A stretch of DNA of 64,000 nucleotides. It comes from Pithys albifrons albifrons. Taxonomy: Eukaryota > Chordata > Aves > Passeriformes > Thamnophilidae. Positions 15,201-27,200 of the stretch are shown here, in pieces; within the stretch, counting starts at the first letter, position 1, and every line of letters begins with the position of its first letter. The notes below the pieces were generated by a model that was given only the letters and a program-made list of their open reading frames with translations, did not search any database and had not been told where the DNA came from. Where the stretch lies: positions 7,458,622 to 7,522,621 of the forward strand of contig NC_092463.1 of assembly GCF_047495875.1 (NCBI RefSeq), in the 5' to 3' direction. Position numbers and translations under genes: made by a program.

Positions 15201-18200
15201 GGATGAGGGTTACAAATTCCTACAGGGAAGCAGCTATGGCTTCAGTACCTCAACTATGCATTCCCTGGTGATTTTTTTCTGGGTACCATTAGATAAATGA
15301 GGAACCCTTTCCTCCTTTCTACTCTTAAGATCTTCTGAAATAAAAAGACATTCCCTTCTGTTTTCACTTTGCATGTAGTTTCTCACTCACCTCTGTGGGC
15401 AAGGATACTCACGCTAGAGGACACTTTTTCCTCGCAGATATTCTGACATTCTGTTCTTATAGCTGTTTTGGTAAAGGAGCAGAAGCTCTTGCTGCATTTG
15501 CCTGTGAGTTGCAGGAGTGTGGGAAAACCTTGGTCTTAGCCTAACCAGGGCCCATGGCAGTATGATGGTATTGTCCAATGGATTAAGTATAGGGTGTGGT
15601 AGCCTTGGTTTCCTTCCCTGTTCCAGCACCAGCTTGTTCCTACCTTGAACTACCCATGTAATGATATTGGGGATTTATTCCTACAGCCAGGTCTCCTTCA
15701 GAAAAATCTTTTAGCTGAGTGTCCCATAGATACACCTTGAAGAATCATTGGAACTGATGAGACTAAAACTACCAAACTAATTGGTTTACTTTTCTGTTCT
15801 TTTGGATTTTTTTTTTTCCCTCCAGGAATACATGATGGAAATGAACTTCAAACAGTGGATGGTAGACTTTGTTAACCAGTCCCTGCTGCAGATGAGCACA
15901 TGTGATGTGGAAAGCAAGCGGTACGAAAGGACGGAATTCGCTGAGTGCCTTGGCGAGATGAACCTGCGGTGGCACAGGCTGCAGGCATCCCTCAGCAGAA
16001 AGGTTGGGTTCAGTTCTCATGGCTTTCTCCCTCATAACTGGTCTTGCCCGTGTTTTGCAAGCAGCCTTTCTCCCTGGGTCTGAACACACTGTTGAACACG
16101 GTGAGATTCTCTGTGTTCTGCTGTCCATCCATCCATCCTGTCTCATGGGCAGCTGTGGAGGGGTCTGGTAGCACATCAACTACCAGGTAGTGGGTGGGCA
16201 TCCAAACCTCAGCAAGGTGTGGGACAGGAAACTCTCTTCTAACTTGTAAAGAGGGAAAATAGACAAAATCTGCTTTTTACAACAGCCTGGGGTTTACCCT
16301 AGTTGACTGTATTAGGTGGAAATACAAGATTCCTCATATGAAGAAAAGAGCCAGTGGCATGTCAGTAAGAAAGACCTATAGTGAGAAAACTATGGAAAAG
16401 AATGCAGGATAGTATCTACAGGGGAACCTGTTAGTGAAATCTGTTGAAGCTTTGGGGTGATGTGAAAGTTGGGGTATTAAAACTTGGTGGGAGAAATACT
16501 GGATGGGTTGTGGAAAGGAGAGGTGCTACACTGCTTGGACAGCTAGGCCTTGCTCAGCAAAGAGCCCCAAGAAATCAAGCAGCCCCTCCACGTGCCATAT
16601 GATGGAATGAGAAATAGGGATACATTAAGCTACCACCAGTTTTCCTGTTGTATGTATGGCCAAACTTTGCGAACGAAGATTTGGGCAGGGCTGTCCCCAC
16701 GTGGGTGTGCCCTTCCAGCCTGCGCAGTGGATTTTAGGTGAGGCTCAGCGTGCGCAGAACTGGCCCCACCGTTTAAGTCCTGAGGTTCATCTGCCACGGC
16801 TGAGCGAGCTTGGACAGTGCCAGTGAAGTCCTCAGGACTAGAACCTACAGCACCCGGCATTTCCCAGGAGGTCTCCCATCCAAGTACTAATCCGGGGCTG
16901 ACCCTGCTTAGCTTCCGAGATCTGACGGGATCGGATGTCAGGGAGGCATTTAACTGCCCAGTTTTCCTGTTATAGCAGTTGGATTTGCCAAAACAGTAAT
17001 TATTAAGTAAGTGGTGTTGACAGCCATGGGGGAACATATGACCCTGCTGAAAAAGGCATAGCAGGGATTAGTTCCCAGCCCTGCTCCAGCCCTCCTAGGT
17101 CCCTGGAAATAAGTTATTCTTTATTTGTGTCCTCCTCCTGCAGTAATTAATGTTTTTCCCAATGGACTGCTTTTGAAGACCAGCAGCTAATAGGAAAATT
17201 CTACATCTAAACTGCCTCTACCATCATATCTTCTGTTTCTCTGGAAAAAAAAATCTCTTTTAAGCAGTGCCTCAGAGTTGCTCTATTCTAGTGATGCTAG
17301 AAATAATCCATGCATCTAGAATTAGGTGCTGCTGTTTGTGTGCCCTGGTGCCCAAAAAAGCTAGTGTGACTCATACGATATGGAAGAGCCCTGGGGAAGG
17401 TTAGAATCCCAAATTCAACTATGAGGCTGCTGGAATGATTCCCTTTACAACATATAACTCTTTTATTTCTGTTTCTCAATTTACACACCTTTGGGAGAAG
17501 CTGCCCTCTCTGAATCCACATATAGAGTCACTGATCAAATGGAAAATTTCCAATTTTTTATAGCTCAAAAAGTCTGCCAAAAACATTTTCAACTGGAAAA
17601 TTCAGTTCCATGATGAAATTTCAGTTTTGTAGGAGAAAAAGTTTTTTTCTCTAACCATTTTCAGGAAACTGCATTCTAGGATTTAATGGATCCTCAGGAC
17701 CAAGATTGAAGACAGGAGACTTGAGGTCCCTTTCTTAGTAACTTTGTTGGTAGGTTTTAGTGAGAATGAAGTTTTCAGGCTCTATATGAACATGTCCACA
17801 TAGCCCAGGGTCCCCCACCTTGTCAGGTCTGTGTGCTCCCACCTCCAGAACACACACTGCCTTGTTTCTTCCCAAGGTAAAGATCCAGTCCTAAAGAGTC
17901 AGCAAAACTTTTTAGCTTTTCTTTTCAAAATAATTTCTCTTAACAGCATTTTCAATGTAGATTTTGTAATCTCCAGTTTCATCACAGAAGGGGAAGCCCT
18001 GTTTCTGCCCACCTGTAGGTTTAAGTAAGTTAAATTAGTTCTGTAACTTTCAGATACAAGACCTGGAACACATTTTGGAGGATATTTCTGAAAATGAGAA
18101 CAAGGCACAGACTCTGCGCAACTGGCTGGAAGCTCAGAGGGATCGATTGAGGTCCCTACAAACCCCAGCAAGTCTGATCTCTGCACAGAACACCTTAGAT

Positions 18201-21200
18201 GATTGCAAGGTAAAGCCTTACATGAGTGATATTGTTGTAAAAACCCTGTTTAGCACGTTGAATTCAGACTAAAGAACAGCACAGATTTTAACAGACAAAA
18301 CATAAAGGAAATTGCCATTTCCTAGAAGGCTACAATGCAATTGTAATTAAATCATGTTACATTCAGGTGATAAAGAGCCAGATCCACTTTTAATGTGAAT
18401 TGCTATTCTGTGTTTTTTTCTTCCAATTGAAGACATACCTGTTATTACTCCATGGTATTTGGAGTGTTGTGCAGCAATATTATAGACTGTATTCTGAAAT
18501 GTCTTAAGAATGGTTCTCAGTTCAGCACAGCTGTGGCAAAGGCTGTCAGTTCCATTAGTTTGAAGAGCTCTGTGGTAGGAGTGTCATGGAAACTACACAG
18601 TCCCATTTGGAAAAATAGCAACTCTACTTCTGCCCTAGAATGTGGTGTCTTTGCACCAGCCTCAGGAATCCTGGTGTCCTTTGGTTTTGTTTGTTTTTCT
18701 AGGCATCAGGTCCCTCAAAATTAATCCAGGTGGGAGCCAGCTAATAATTGGTTCCTATTACTCTGACAGTCTGCTGTTTTCATTCAGTACACTGTTCCCT
18801 CTCTATTTTTTAACATGAAGTGTTTGTTCTTTCCTTGACATGGTTATGTGTCTCTCTGTTGCAATAGGCTGCTTTTATTGTCTGGAGTGCTCTGTTACAC
18901 ACCAAGTTACTTCTATCCCTGAAATGAGTGGAGGGGAAAGAATGGAGGAAGTATTTTTCATTAAAATTAATTTGCTCAATAAAGATGAGGTCTGAATTTG
19001 AAAAGGTTTTGGGGACAGTCAGTGAGAGGGAAGAAAAGGTCATGGCTGTAAGTGTAGCGTAAAAGGAAAATATTATGTGCCACTGTGTGTCTGGATAGTT
19101 CTCCATGCTGTGAAGAACTCACTGCTCAGCTTTCCCCAGCATGCCAAGACCACTTATCAACTGGCTGGTTGTGTTGTGGGGGAGTTATTTTCCCAGGCAT
19201 CTCCACTGATTTCACTGGCATTTCTCCCATGAGAGAAAGGCTCTGAGTAAGAGGACAAGCTGAAAATAACTTCCTGTAAGTTGTTAGGATGTCAGGAACT
19301 CTCACATTGCAAAGCCAGTGCCTTTGTCTGCTGGAGCAGAGGAGGATCCGAATGCTGACCTGCCCATGGAAAAGCTCAGCTGCATTAATAGAAAAACTTT
19401 TTGCATCTGTAGAGTTAGAAAGAGGCCTGCATGGTAACTGTGGAATTAGCTCCTCATGATTTTTTCCCAGGCATAATGTCCAGTGCTCAGGCTCACACTG
19501 AAGGGACTGATTCTAGTTCTACCTGCAGGAGACTGAGGCAGCCACTGCCATTTGGAATTCCTGTAAAGCGGTTGTGTATAAGTTGAAATCATGGTGGTCT
19601 TGCATGCCTGAAGAATTATGCAAAATTGGTTTTAAAGAAAGAATGCTTATCTAAGCTCCTCACACAGAAGGGTTTTTTCCTATGGTCTCATTAAAAAGTC
19701 TTATTTATCTTTCTTTTCTTTTTTTTTTTCAATTAGGAGCTAGAAAATCAACTCACAGCTAAATCCAAAACTCTTGATGAGCTCAAACAGAGTTTGGCTT
19801 TGAATGGTAGTGAAGAACAAAACCCAGAGGCTCAGTCTCTCAGGATTGCTGAGCTTTGTGAAATGATGGACAGCATTGTGAAACAGGTAAAAGCTTTGCT
19901 TGTGTTCAGGTTTCCTTCACTCCTTGTTCTGACCATCAGTGCTATTAATCTTCTTCATGGGATGGTGGGAGCTGGTACAAAAAGATGCAAAGTATTCTGT
20001 ACTCTTAACCTTCCTAAGAACTTACTTTTACGTCTTTAGTCTAATGTAAATTAATTTCTTTCCAAAGTTGAGAGACAAAAATTAGTCTGATCTTGAAAAA
20101 GTTTGAAAACAGAGGGAGAGGGGACAGACCCTCATCTGCAGTTTAAGAAAATAAAGAAATAGCACTGCTATTTTTCTGTCAAATTGAAAACTTGACTCTC
20201 TTGCTTGATCTCCATCTCTTTCATACCCTGTTACATGCTGGTGAAAGCTGTCTACTCCTACCCCATTCTCACTGCAGCTTTTCCATCTCTTCCATCCAGT
20301 CACTAGGATGGCTTTTGCCATCTTCAAATCCTCCTATGTAGTTTCCAGTTGCTTCAAGGAGAGTCTGGTAGATTGGTTTCCCATACAAATTGACTCCCCA
20401 ACAGTTTGTATTTATAGTTATATTACCTTTATACTTGGAACTGATCTTTTTTTATGTGGATGTAATTGATAAGTGCAAGAGATATAATAATGAGTACATT
20501 TATAGATGTAAATGTGTGATAATAAATAACGATATACTGTAGAGAATTAGAGATGATGTAGTGAATTATAGTTAAGATTCCTTTAGGCTTTCTATTATAA
20601 ATGCCTTGTCTTTATTCCTCAAAACTTTTTGAAACCTGAATCCTTTTGCTTGAACTCTTCCACTTAAGGTGTCAATACAGTACAGATCTTCTGCTTCTTA
20701 GTTTGGGTTTCAGCAGAAATGATCCAACTGTTTCTTACCAAGAAAGCAGGGAAATTTATGTCTGTGTACATGAAGAAAGTTTTTCCTTCTGCTGTATAGC
20801 TAGGGATAGAAATTGGCAGGATTGCAGCCTACTGCTTTTTTCTTCTCACAGTCACCATGGGTCACGTTAATTTTAGGAATTTTATGACTTAATTATCATA
20901 CTTTAAAACTGCAGAATGTTCTTACAGCCGAGTTGTCTTGTGTGTGCAAAGCAACAGTGAGTGCAGGTTCCTTCCCACAAGTGATTGCTCTCTGCAGAGC
21001 CAGGCTGTGGTTTCAAATACAGGGCTGAGGAGATGTCATACCTTGATTCCACTGTCCGTAGGTTGAGTTCAAGACTGTGAGTCTGTGGCCCAGAGACGTT
21101 TCCCGAGAATGATGTCTTTCCATCTTCCTTGTGTGGGCAGTAATTAGCTACAGGCTACAGAAAGCAATTACAGATTCCTCCCACCTATACCATGAGAATA

Positions 21201-24200
21201 GGGATGATTAATCCATCAGCTGGTTCGTGCCTGAAACTAGGATACTAGGATGAAATGATCTAAGAAGTCTATTTAGGGTGAACTATAACGTAGGAAATTT
21301 TTCACCTTCCACTGTGTGGATGCATAGTCAGAACTGAAATCTGGCATCTGGCTTTGCCAGGTCTCATGGAGACATTCTTGTTTGTTTGCCTTGTTTTCAT
21401 GCTCTTCTCATGGTTCTGGCATGACTGAATCACAGACTATTCTGAGTTGGAAGGGACCCACAAGGATCATCAAGTCCAACTCTTAAGTCAATGGCCTGTA
21501 CAGGGGATTGAACCCATGACCTTGGCATTGTTACAACCAGGTTTTAACCAACTGAGCTAATCTCAGTGATAATAGATATTGAACCAGATGAATGCTTTGT
21601 CTAACCCAGACAATGCCTTATGTAGTTCCCTGACAGAGGAGGATAAAAACAATGAATCACACTGAAGGAGGGCTGTGGTTTTGTGTTTGCAAAGTCTAGG
21701 AGTACATGGGAAATGGAAGCCAGGCCTACCCCATAGAGATTAGACACCTGTAATAATGGAAGTGACATAGCAAACAAAGAGGATATCCGTCATTAATTTT
21801 ATATGAGAATCCTGGAGTTACTAGACTGGGATTCAGGTGGGCCTGAATTATCAGAGCACAATGGCATAAGAGGGGTGACAGCTCTCCAGAGTATTGTAGG
21901 AGCGGCTTCTTCCATACAAAACAATTTCTGTTCAAATTGTCTTTGAACGGAAGCTTGATCTCTGGATCAAACTATTTGCTTCCTAAGAAGATTAAGGCTC
22001 TCAGCTTCCTCCCACTTCAGGCTGATTTTGACAGAAAGGAATAAACAGTTTATTATTTCAGTACTTGGTACTTTTTGGCTTGTTCTGAAGTTGTGGCTCA
22101 AACAATAGTGCTACCTTGAACTCCAGTTAAATTTTAATTGCCAATAAATTCTTATACTTCACTCTAAATGTAGTTTATTGCTCTGAAGCCTGCACAATTC
22201 CTTACCCAGTAGGGAAATACTCCAACTAGTGAAATTCTTGTGAGCAGTGAGCTTAAATTTTTAAGTCAATTTACAGGTGATTTATTGTCACGACTACCCA
22301 AGAAATAGTAACAAAAGTGTTTCATTTGCAGGTTGCACAGTTAAAGGCCTCAATGCAGTCAACACTGGAGCAGTGGAGAGCATATGATGAAATTTATGCA
22401 GAAGTAAGCTTGATGACAACAAAATATTCATACTGCATAGACCAGTGCAAACCTGGGGAAGAAGCTTCATTGGAAGCTTTGAAAAAACAGGTCAAAACTC
22501 TGCAGGTAAATCTATTGAAGATGTCTTATTTCTGTACTTCCCTCTGTGTCTCTAGGGAAACAGACACTGAGAAAAAGAAAAATTTATCTAAGCAACTTCC
22601 TCTTTGTTATAATGACATGGAAGTCAGTGGAGTATTCTTAAGGTTTTTTTTACCTCCAGAGGAACTGGACTTCATACTTTATTTAGTGGTTCAATTCAAC
22701 TTTGGTGCAATTTAGGTGCCATGGTTCAAGACCAAAGTACAGGTCAGCTGCTACCATGTCTACCTTACTGTGGGTTAGCTGAGCCTCTCTTTTGGATTAC
22801 AAAGATCCCTTGGTGTTTAGTCTTCTGCATGTGCTGAAAGGCATCCCCATGGGAAGCACCAGGTCCTCATGCTCCCCTGCACCACAGAGTCCAGATGGAC
22901 CTGTGCCCTCCACCACCATCCCTCATGTGTGTTCAGTCCACATGTCATTCAGACAGACAGCAGGAAGTCTGACTAAAAGTACAGCTGGCAAAGGAAAACC
23001 TTGGACATTGCTGTGTATGTTTGCATAGAAGTTGTTCACCATTCCTGTAAAAGATGTTGCTTCTTGGTTCATTTGTTGAAAGGAAATTTGGCCTTCACTT
23101 GTGCCTCCCAGGGAAATGCCCTGCTATGAAAGTGGGTACAACCTTGGAGGAGGTGCCTGGGCATCAGTGCTGGGACTCAGTGCAGAAACAAAGGGAACCA
23201 AGGGGAAAATCTGTGAAGGAACCATGTCTCTAAATCTGTCATTTGAATATTTGGGATACCATGTCCCAACCACTGTGCTAATGACTACAGACTCATTTTC
23301 ATTAGGGCATCTTTCCACATATAAACAGTTCTGGAGTCAGGGTTCAGGGACCAGGATTCCCTTTCCCAAAAGCTGTGGCTTGGGATGGGTGGGTGCAGCA
23401 GCCCTGGTGCAGAGCAGGGAGACCCCTGAGCCTGACACTTCTGATTGCTCCAGTGCAAATTCAACTGTTCAGTCATCCTTCAGGGAGCTGGGGTTTGCTG
23501 CACAGCCTCTGAATGAGGGGTGGGAATGCTCAGGATCATCCTGCTGCTCTGCTTGGCTGTTACAGAGTCCAAGTGGAGCATCTAGAGTAGGCAGTCAGGC
23601 TGGCCCTGGGTATAAACATTTTACAGCTATGGCTAAAATTCCCTTACCTGGCTTTAAATGAGTGTTGAAAGGCTGTTCAAACACTCCCTGTTTCCTGTAA
23701 ATAAGGCCTGATTTGGTTTATTTTCAAGTTATATCAGGAGTGGTGCAGGACAGACTGAGGTTGTGAATTTTGGGTATGGGACTCTTGGCAGTAAACCCTG
23801 CATAAGTGCTTTCTACTCCTGCATGGGGACATGTAATAAATGGAAGGAACTAACCACCTTCTTGCCTCTTTTGTTCCATTATCTTCTTTATTTTTAACCT
23901 GAATCAGTTCACAGGTATGATCCATGGCAGGTTGCTGCAATTGCCTATATAAGGAGGGGGAACACACTCCTGAGGACAGAAAGTGTCAAGCTAACTTACT
24001 GCCAGTAGAAATTTCACAGAAACAGTGGCTGAAAGTAAAAGCATTTTTGGTTTTGAGTGAATTATTTATTCAGCTCAAGGGTGTGGATTTGTTAAATGAG
24101 CTCTTTCTTTAACAGCCAGTAAGTTACCTCAGTTTAAAACGGGTCTTCTGAATGATTTTTTCATCTTGGCCCATTTCACCTCTCTTAGCTTCCTAATTTT

Positions 24201-27200
24201 TAGAAACAGGTATTACATTTTTCACAAATATTTTAGTCTGGTCTGCAAAACTGTGGCATTATTGCTCCCCTATCCCTACCAGTCTAGAGGGAAAGTTATA
24301 TTTAGGTAATTTATCTCCAGGATTATTTGCAATAATCCATTCTGCAGTCTCTGCAGGACGAATCTGAGAACAGTGAAGAAAGTTGGTCCAAGCTCCAGGC
24401 TGCTGCCAATAACCTGAAGAAGAGCTGCTCCCCATCCTTTGCAGAGATTATTGACCAGAAGTGCACAGAGGCACACACTAGGTAAGGCTGCAGAATACTA
24501 CTCCAGTTATTAGTATTTAAAAAAAAAGTTCCTAGGCAGAACTTTAATGTCTGTCAGATGGTTTAGACTCTATGAATACAACTCACCTGTTTGAGGGTAC
24601 TTGTGCAAGGAATAGAATCCCAGAATGGTTTGGATTGGAAGGGACCTTAAAGATCATCTAGTTCCAACCCACCTGCCATGGGCAGGAACACCTTCCACTA
24701 GTCCAGGTTGCTCCAAGCCCCATCCAGGCTGGCCTTGAACACCTCCAGGGACAGGGAACTCATCTTTTAACTGGATACCCTTTTCATGATGGGTCCCATA
24801 GCACAGACTTGGCTGCATCAGGAGGCTTCCAGTAACATGGGTGTGTATGCAAAGAAACTCCCACAGGAATTCTGTGCCAAATCCTATTCTGGAGGAGAAC
24901 CTACTAGGAAAATGTCCTTGGGTATGTTGGCAGGTGGAACTCAGTAAATGAAGACATCACAGATCAGCTGCGGGCAGCACAGGCGGCGCTGCAGCTTTGG
25001 GAGCCCTTTGATGCTTTATGCACCGAGACAGCAGCCAAGTTACACCAGTACAACCAGCAGTGCACTCAGCTCCTGGATGCCCACGTGCCTGAGGAGAACA
25101 TGACAGAAACCCTGGAGCAGAGGATACAGGATTTGAAGGTACAAGAACACATTTCTGCTGCCTGGTACAAACCAGGATTTATTGTTGAGAAACAAATCTA
25201 AATAACACCAATTCAGCTGGTGGAAAAGATAAAATCTGTGGGTTTCTTCCATGAACAGGCACTTCTCTATTTCCTTTAAACGCTTTGATCAGATCTTGAG
25301 ACAAAACCAGAGTTAGCATATGATGAGAAGAGAGGAGAAGGGAGTAATCATATTCCAGCTCTTCCCATTTCTGCTCTACACAAGGAATTGGGCCTGTGTT
25401 GGAAGGAATCATTAAAAGAAAAATAATTTACTTTACAGGGCATTGCTTGGGAGAAGAGATAATCTCTACCTAAAGAATAGCTGGGGAAAAAAGACCAGTT
25501 TTCCAGAGCAGAGGACCATCCTTAGGTTTTCTACAGTCTTCAAATTGGTTTTAATTGGATTTGGTATTGTGTTTTGGCCTGGTCTGATGAGTTCACAGAT
25601 TTCTGAGCTCATTAGATTATTCTAAATGCTTGTGACTGTAGGCAAATAAGATCTCATGCTGAGACCACAGAGTACATTGAACACTCTCAGGCAGCAAAGC
25701 TGTCATTAGGTTCTGACATTTCTTCAGACTGCACTAAAGAAATGTAATAATCCTTGTTTTCAGGACAGAGCAATGATTCATTATGCTTTATGAATCTCTA
25801 CCCATGTGTTGGAAGAAGTCCAGAGTACTCCATTTTGCATGTGGTCAAATAAGAAACTTTACATTATAGGAAAGAGGGCTTATTTCTGTGTCATAAACAA
25901 CTGACAGCAGCAAAGCTTAGACCAAAATAATTTCATTTTGTTCTGATCTATTAATGGCTGTGACATAGATTTATCAATATGTCAGCAAAAAGGCATTCTA
26001 TTTTCTGAAAAGTTTTTGCAGGACTGTTGCACCTACTAAGTGAGGCATGACCCCCTGCATGCCATTAGCACTGGTGTGTGTGAGTAGAAAGCATGGAATT
26101 TATCATGGTTTTTTTTGAAAGTGGTGAGTTAGAGGAATGGAAATCAGTGATATGGCACGTGAGTTGCGTGTATTTGAAAATACATGTGCATTAAAAGATT
26201 GTATTTTAATCCTTCTAATCTTTTCCTCTAATGTATATTAGGAAAGATTATGGTTCTTTGGAATTTTGTCACCACAATAAATAAAGAGCTACATAAAGAG
26301 AAAGAAATCAAAATGGGTTATTTATTCAATGGCTGAAGTGGTACTTTACAATATGATCTTTTCCAAACACAGGGGTCAGGAAGGAGGAGCCATTTTGCTT
26401 TTTAGGGAAATGTATCTGCTCTTTGCTCTTAATCAGAAGTCTTTGTTCCTTACTCTCAGAAAAGACACTACAGTGGCAAATTGCAGGGGGTTTCATGGCT
26501 AAAAGTAAATTTCAGTTGTCTTGGTAAAAAAAGAAAATCAAGTATGTTGCATGAGTCTAAAATTACTCCCTCTGTTCTTGTATTGCTTTTAGAGTTTAAT
26601 TTTATAGCATCATTTCTGTAGCAAAAGAAAACAAATAAAACCAAACCTATAGCCCTCAGTCAGTAAGGAATCCAAAGTACTGGTGTGTTTGTTACTAAAC
26701 AGCATTTCTCATCTGCAGCATGGGCTAGTTCTTTAATCTGCCATTTTGTAGAGAGGGATGTTCTGATTTCCCTCCCTAATTTCCCCTGGAAAACTGGTAT
26801 CCTGCTGCCTGAAGTCACTGGTGTTCCTCTGAACTCTGAACTGTGCCTTTCCCAGCACTAGACTTGAAGGATGCAATTCCCATTATCCTCTGGTAAAAGA
26901 CTGAGGCTTTCACCGTAGCTGAATGTGGCTCCCAGATGAGTTCAACAAAAAGAGTTTAGTTACAGCAACAAAAGATACTAAATGAAAGTGGCACATGAAT
27001 GATGATCTGATTCATTTACTGACTTCTTTTTCTTTCCCCTCTCTCATCAGAATTTACAGCATGGCCTTCAGAACATAGCAGGATGTCGTACCCAGATTTA
27101 TTTGCAGGCTGATAGGATAAAACAGCAGGCTGGGACAGCTGCTGAAGCCATTCTGATGGAGAGGCTGCAGCCCTTCCAGAGAGCCACCTATTTGGAAAAG

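Larger units (their letters stand above)
8127..15825 (+). other. Introns between exons w9 and w16
   Basis: Gaps 8127-9524, 9699-10280, 10413-12228, 12426-12563, 12697-13518, 13702-14132 and 14280-15825. They contain a GAT microsatellite, a 17-bp tandem duplication and a weak CR1-like remnant, listed separately. The rest appears unique, and no gene was recognised. Confidence 0.6.
16003..18053 (+). other. Intron with composite SINE copy 1
   Basis: A 2.05 kb intron between w16 and w17. Contains the repeat at 16650-16957. The remainder, including an A/T-rich stretch near 17535-17660 that may be an old decayed repeat, shows nothing identifiable. Confidence 0.6.
18210..24347 (+). other. Introns between exons w17 and w20
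   Basis: Gaps 18210-19736, 19887-22331 and 22506-24347. The middle one carries the tRNA-Ile SINE at 21427-21561 and a very AT-rich stretch near 20400-20580. The open frame 23101-23661 in the last has no domain or splice support. Confidence 0.6.

Noticed and set aside
16843..16943. Functional 5S rRNA gene
   Set aside because: Lacks the 5' arm, has many stem changes, and is embedded in a retroposon with target-site duplication.
17535..17660. Possible old DNA-transposon remnant (AATTTC/GAAATT-rich)
   Set aside because: Pattern is suggestive only; no terminal repeats or duplication could be delimited.
21490..21561. Functional tRNA-Ile gene
   Set aside because: Anticodon loop is mutated and it is fused to a CR1-like tail; SINE head.
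23101..23661. 186-codon open frame in an intron
   Set aside because: No domain, no splice support, and no similarity I recognise.
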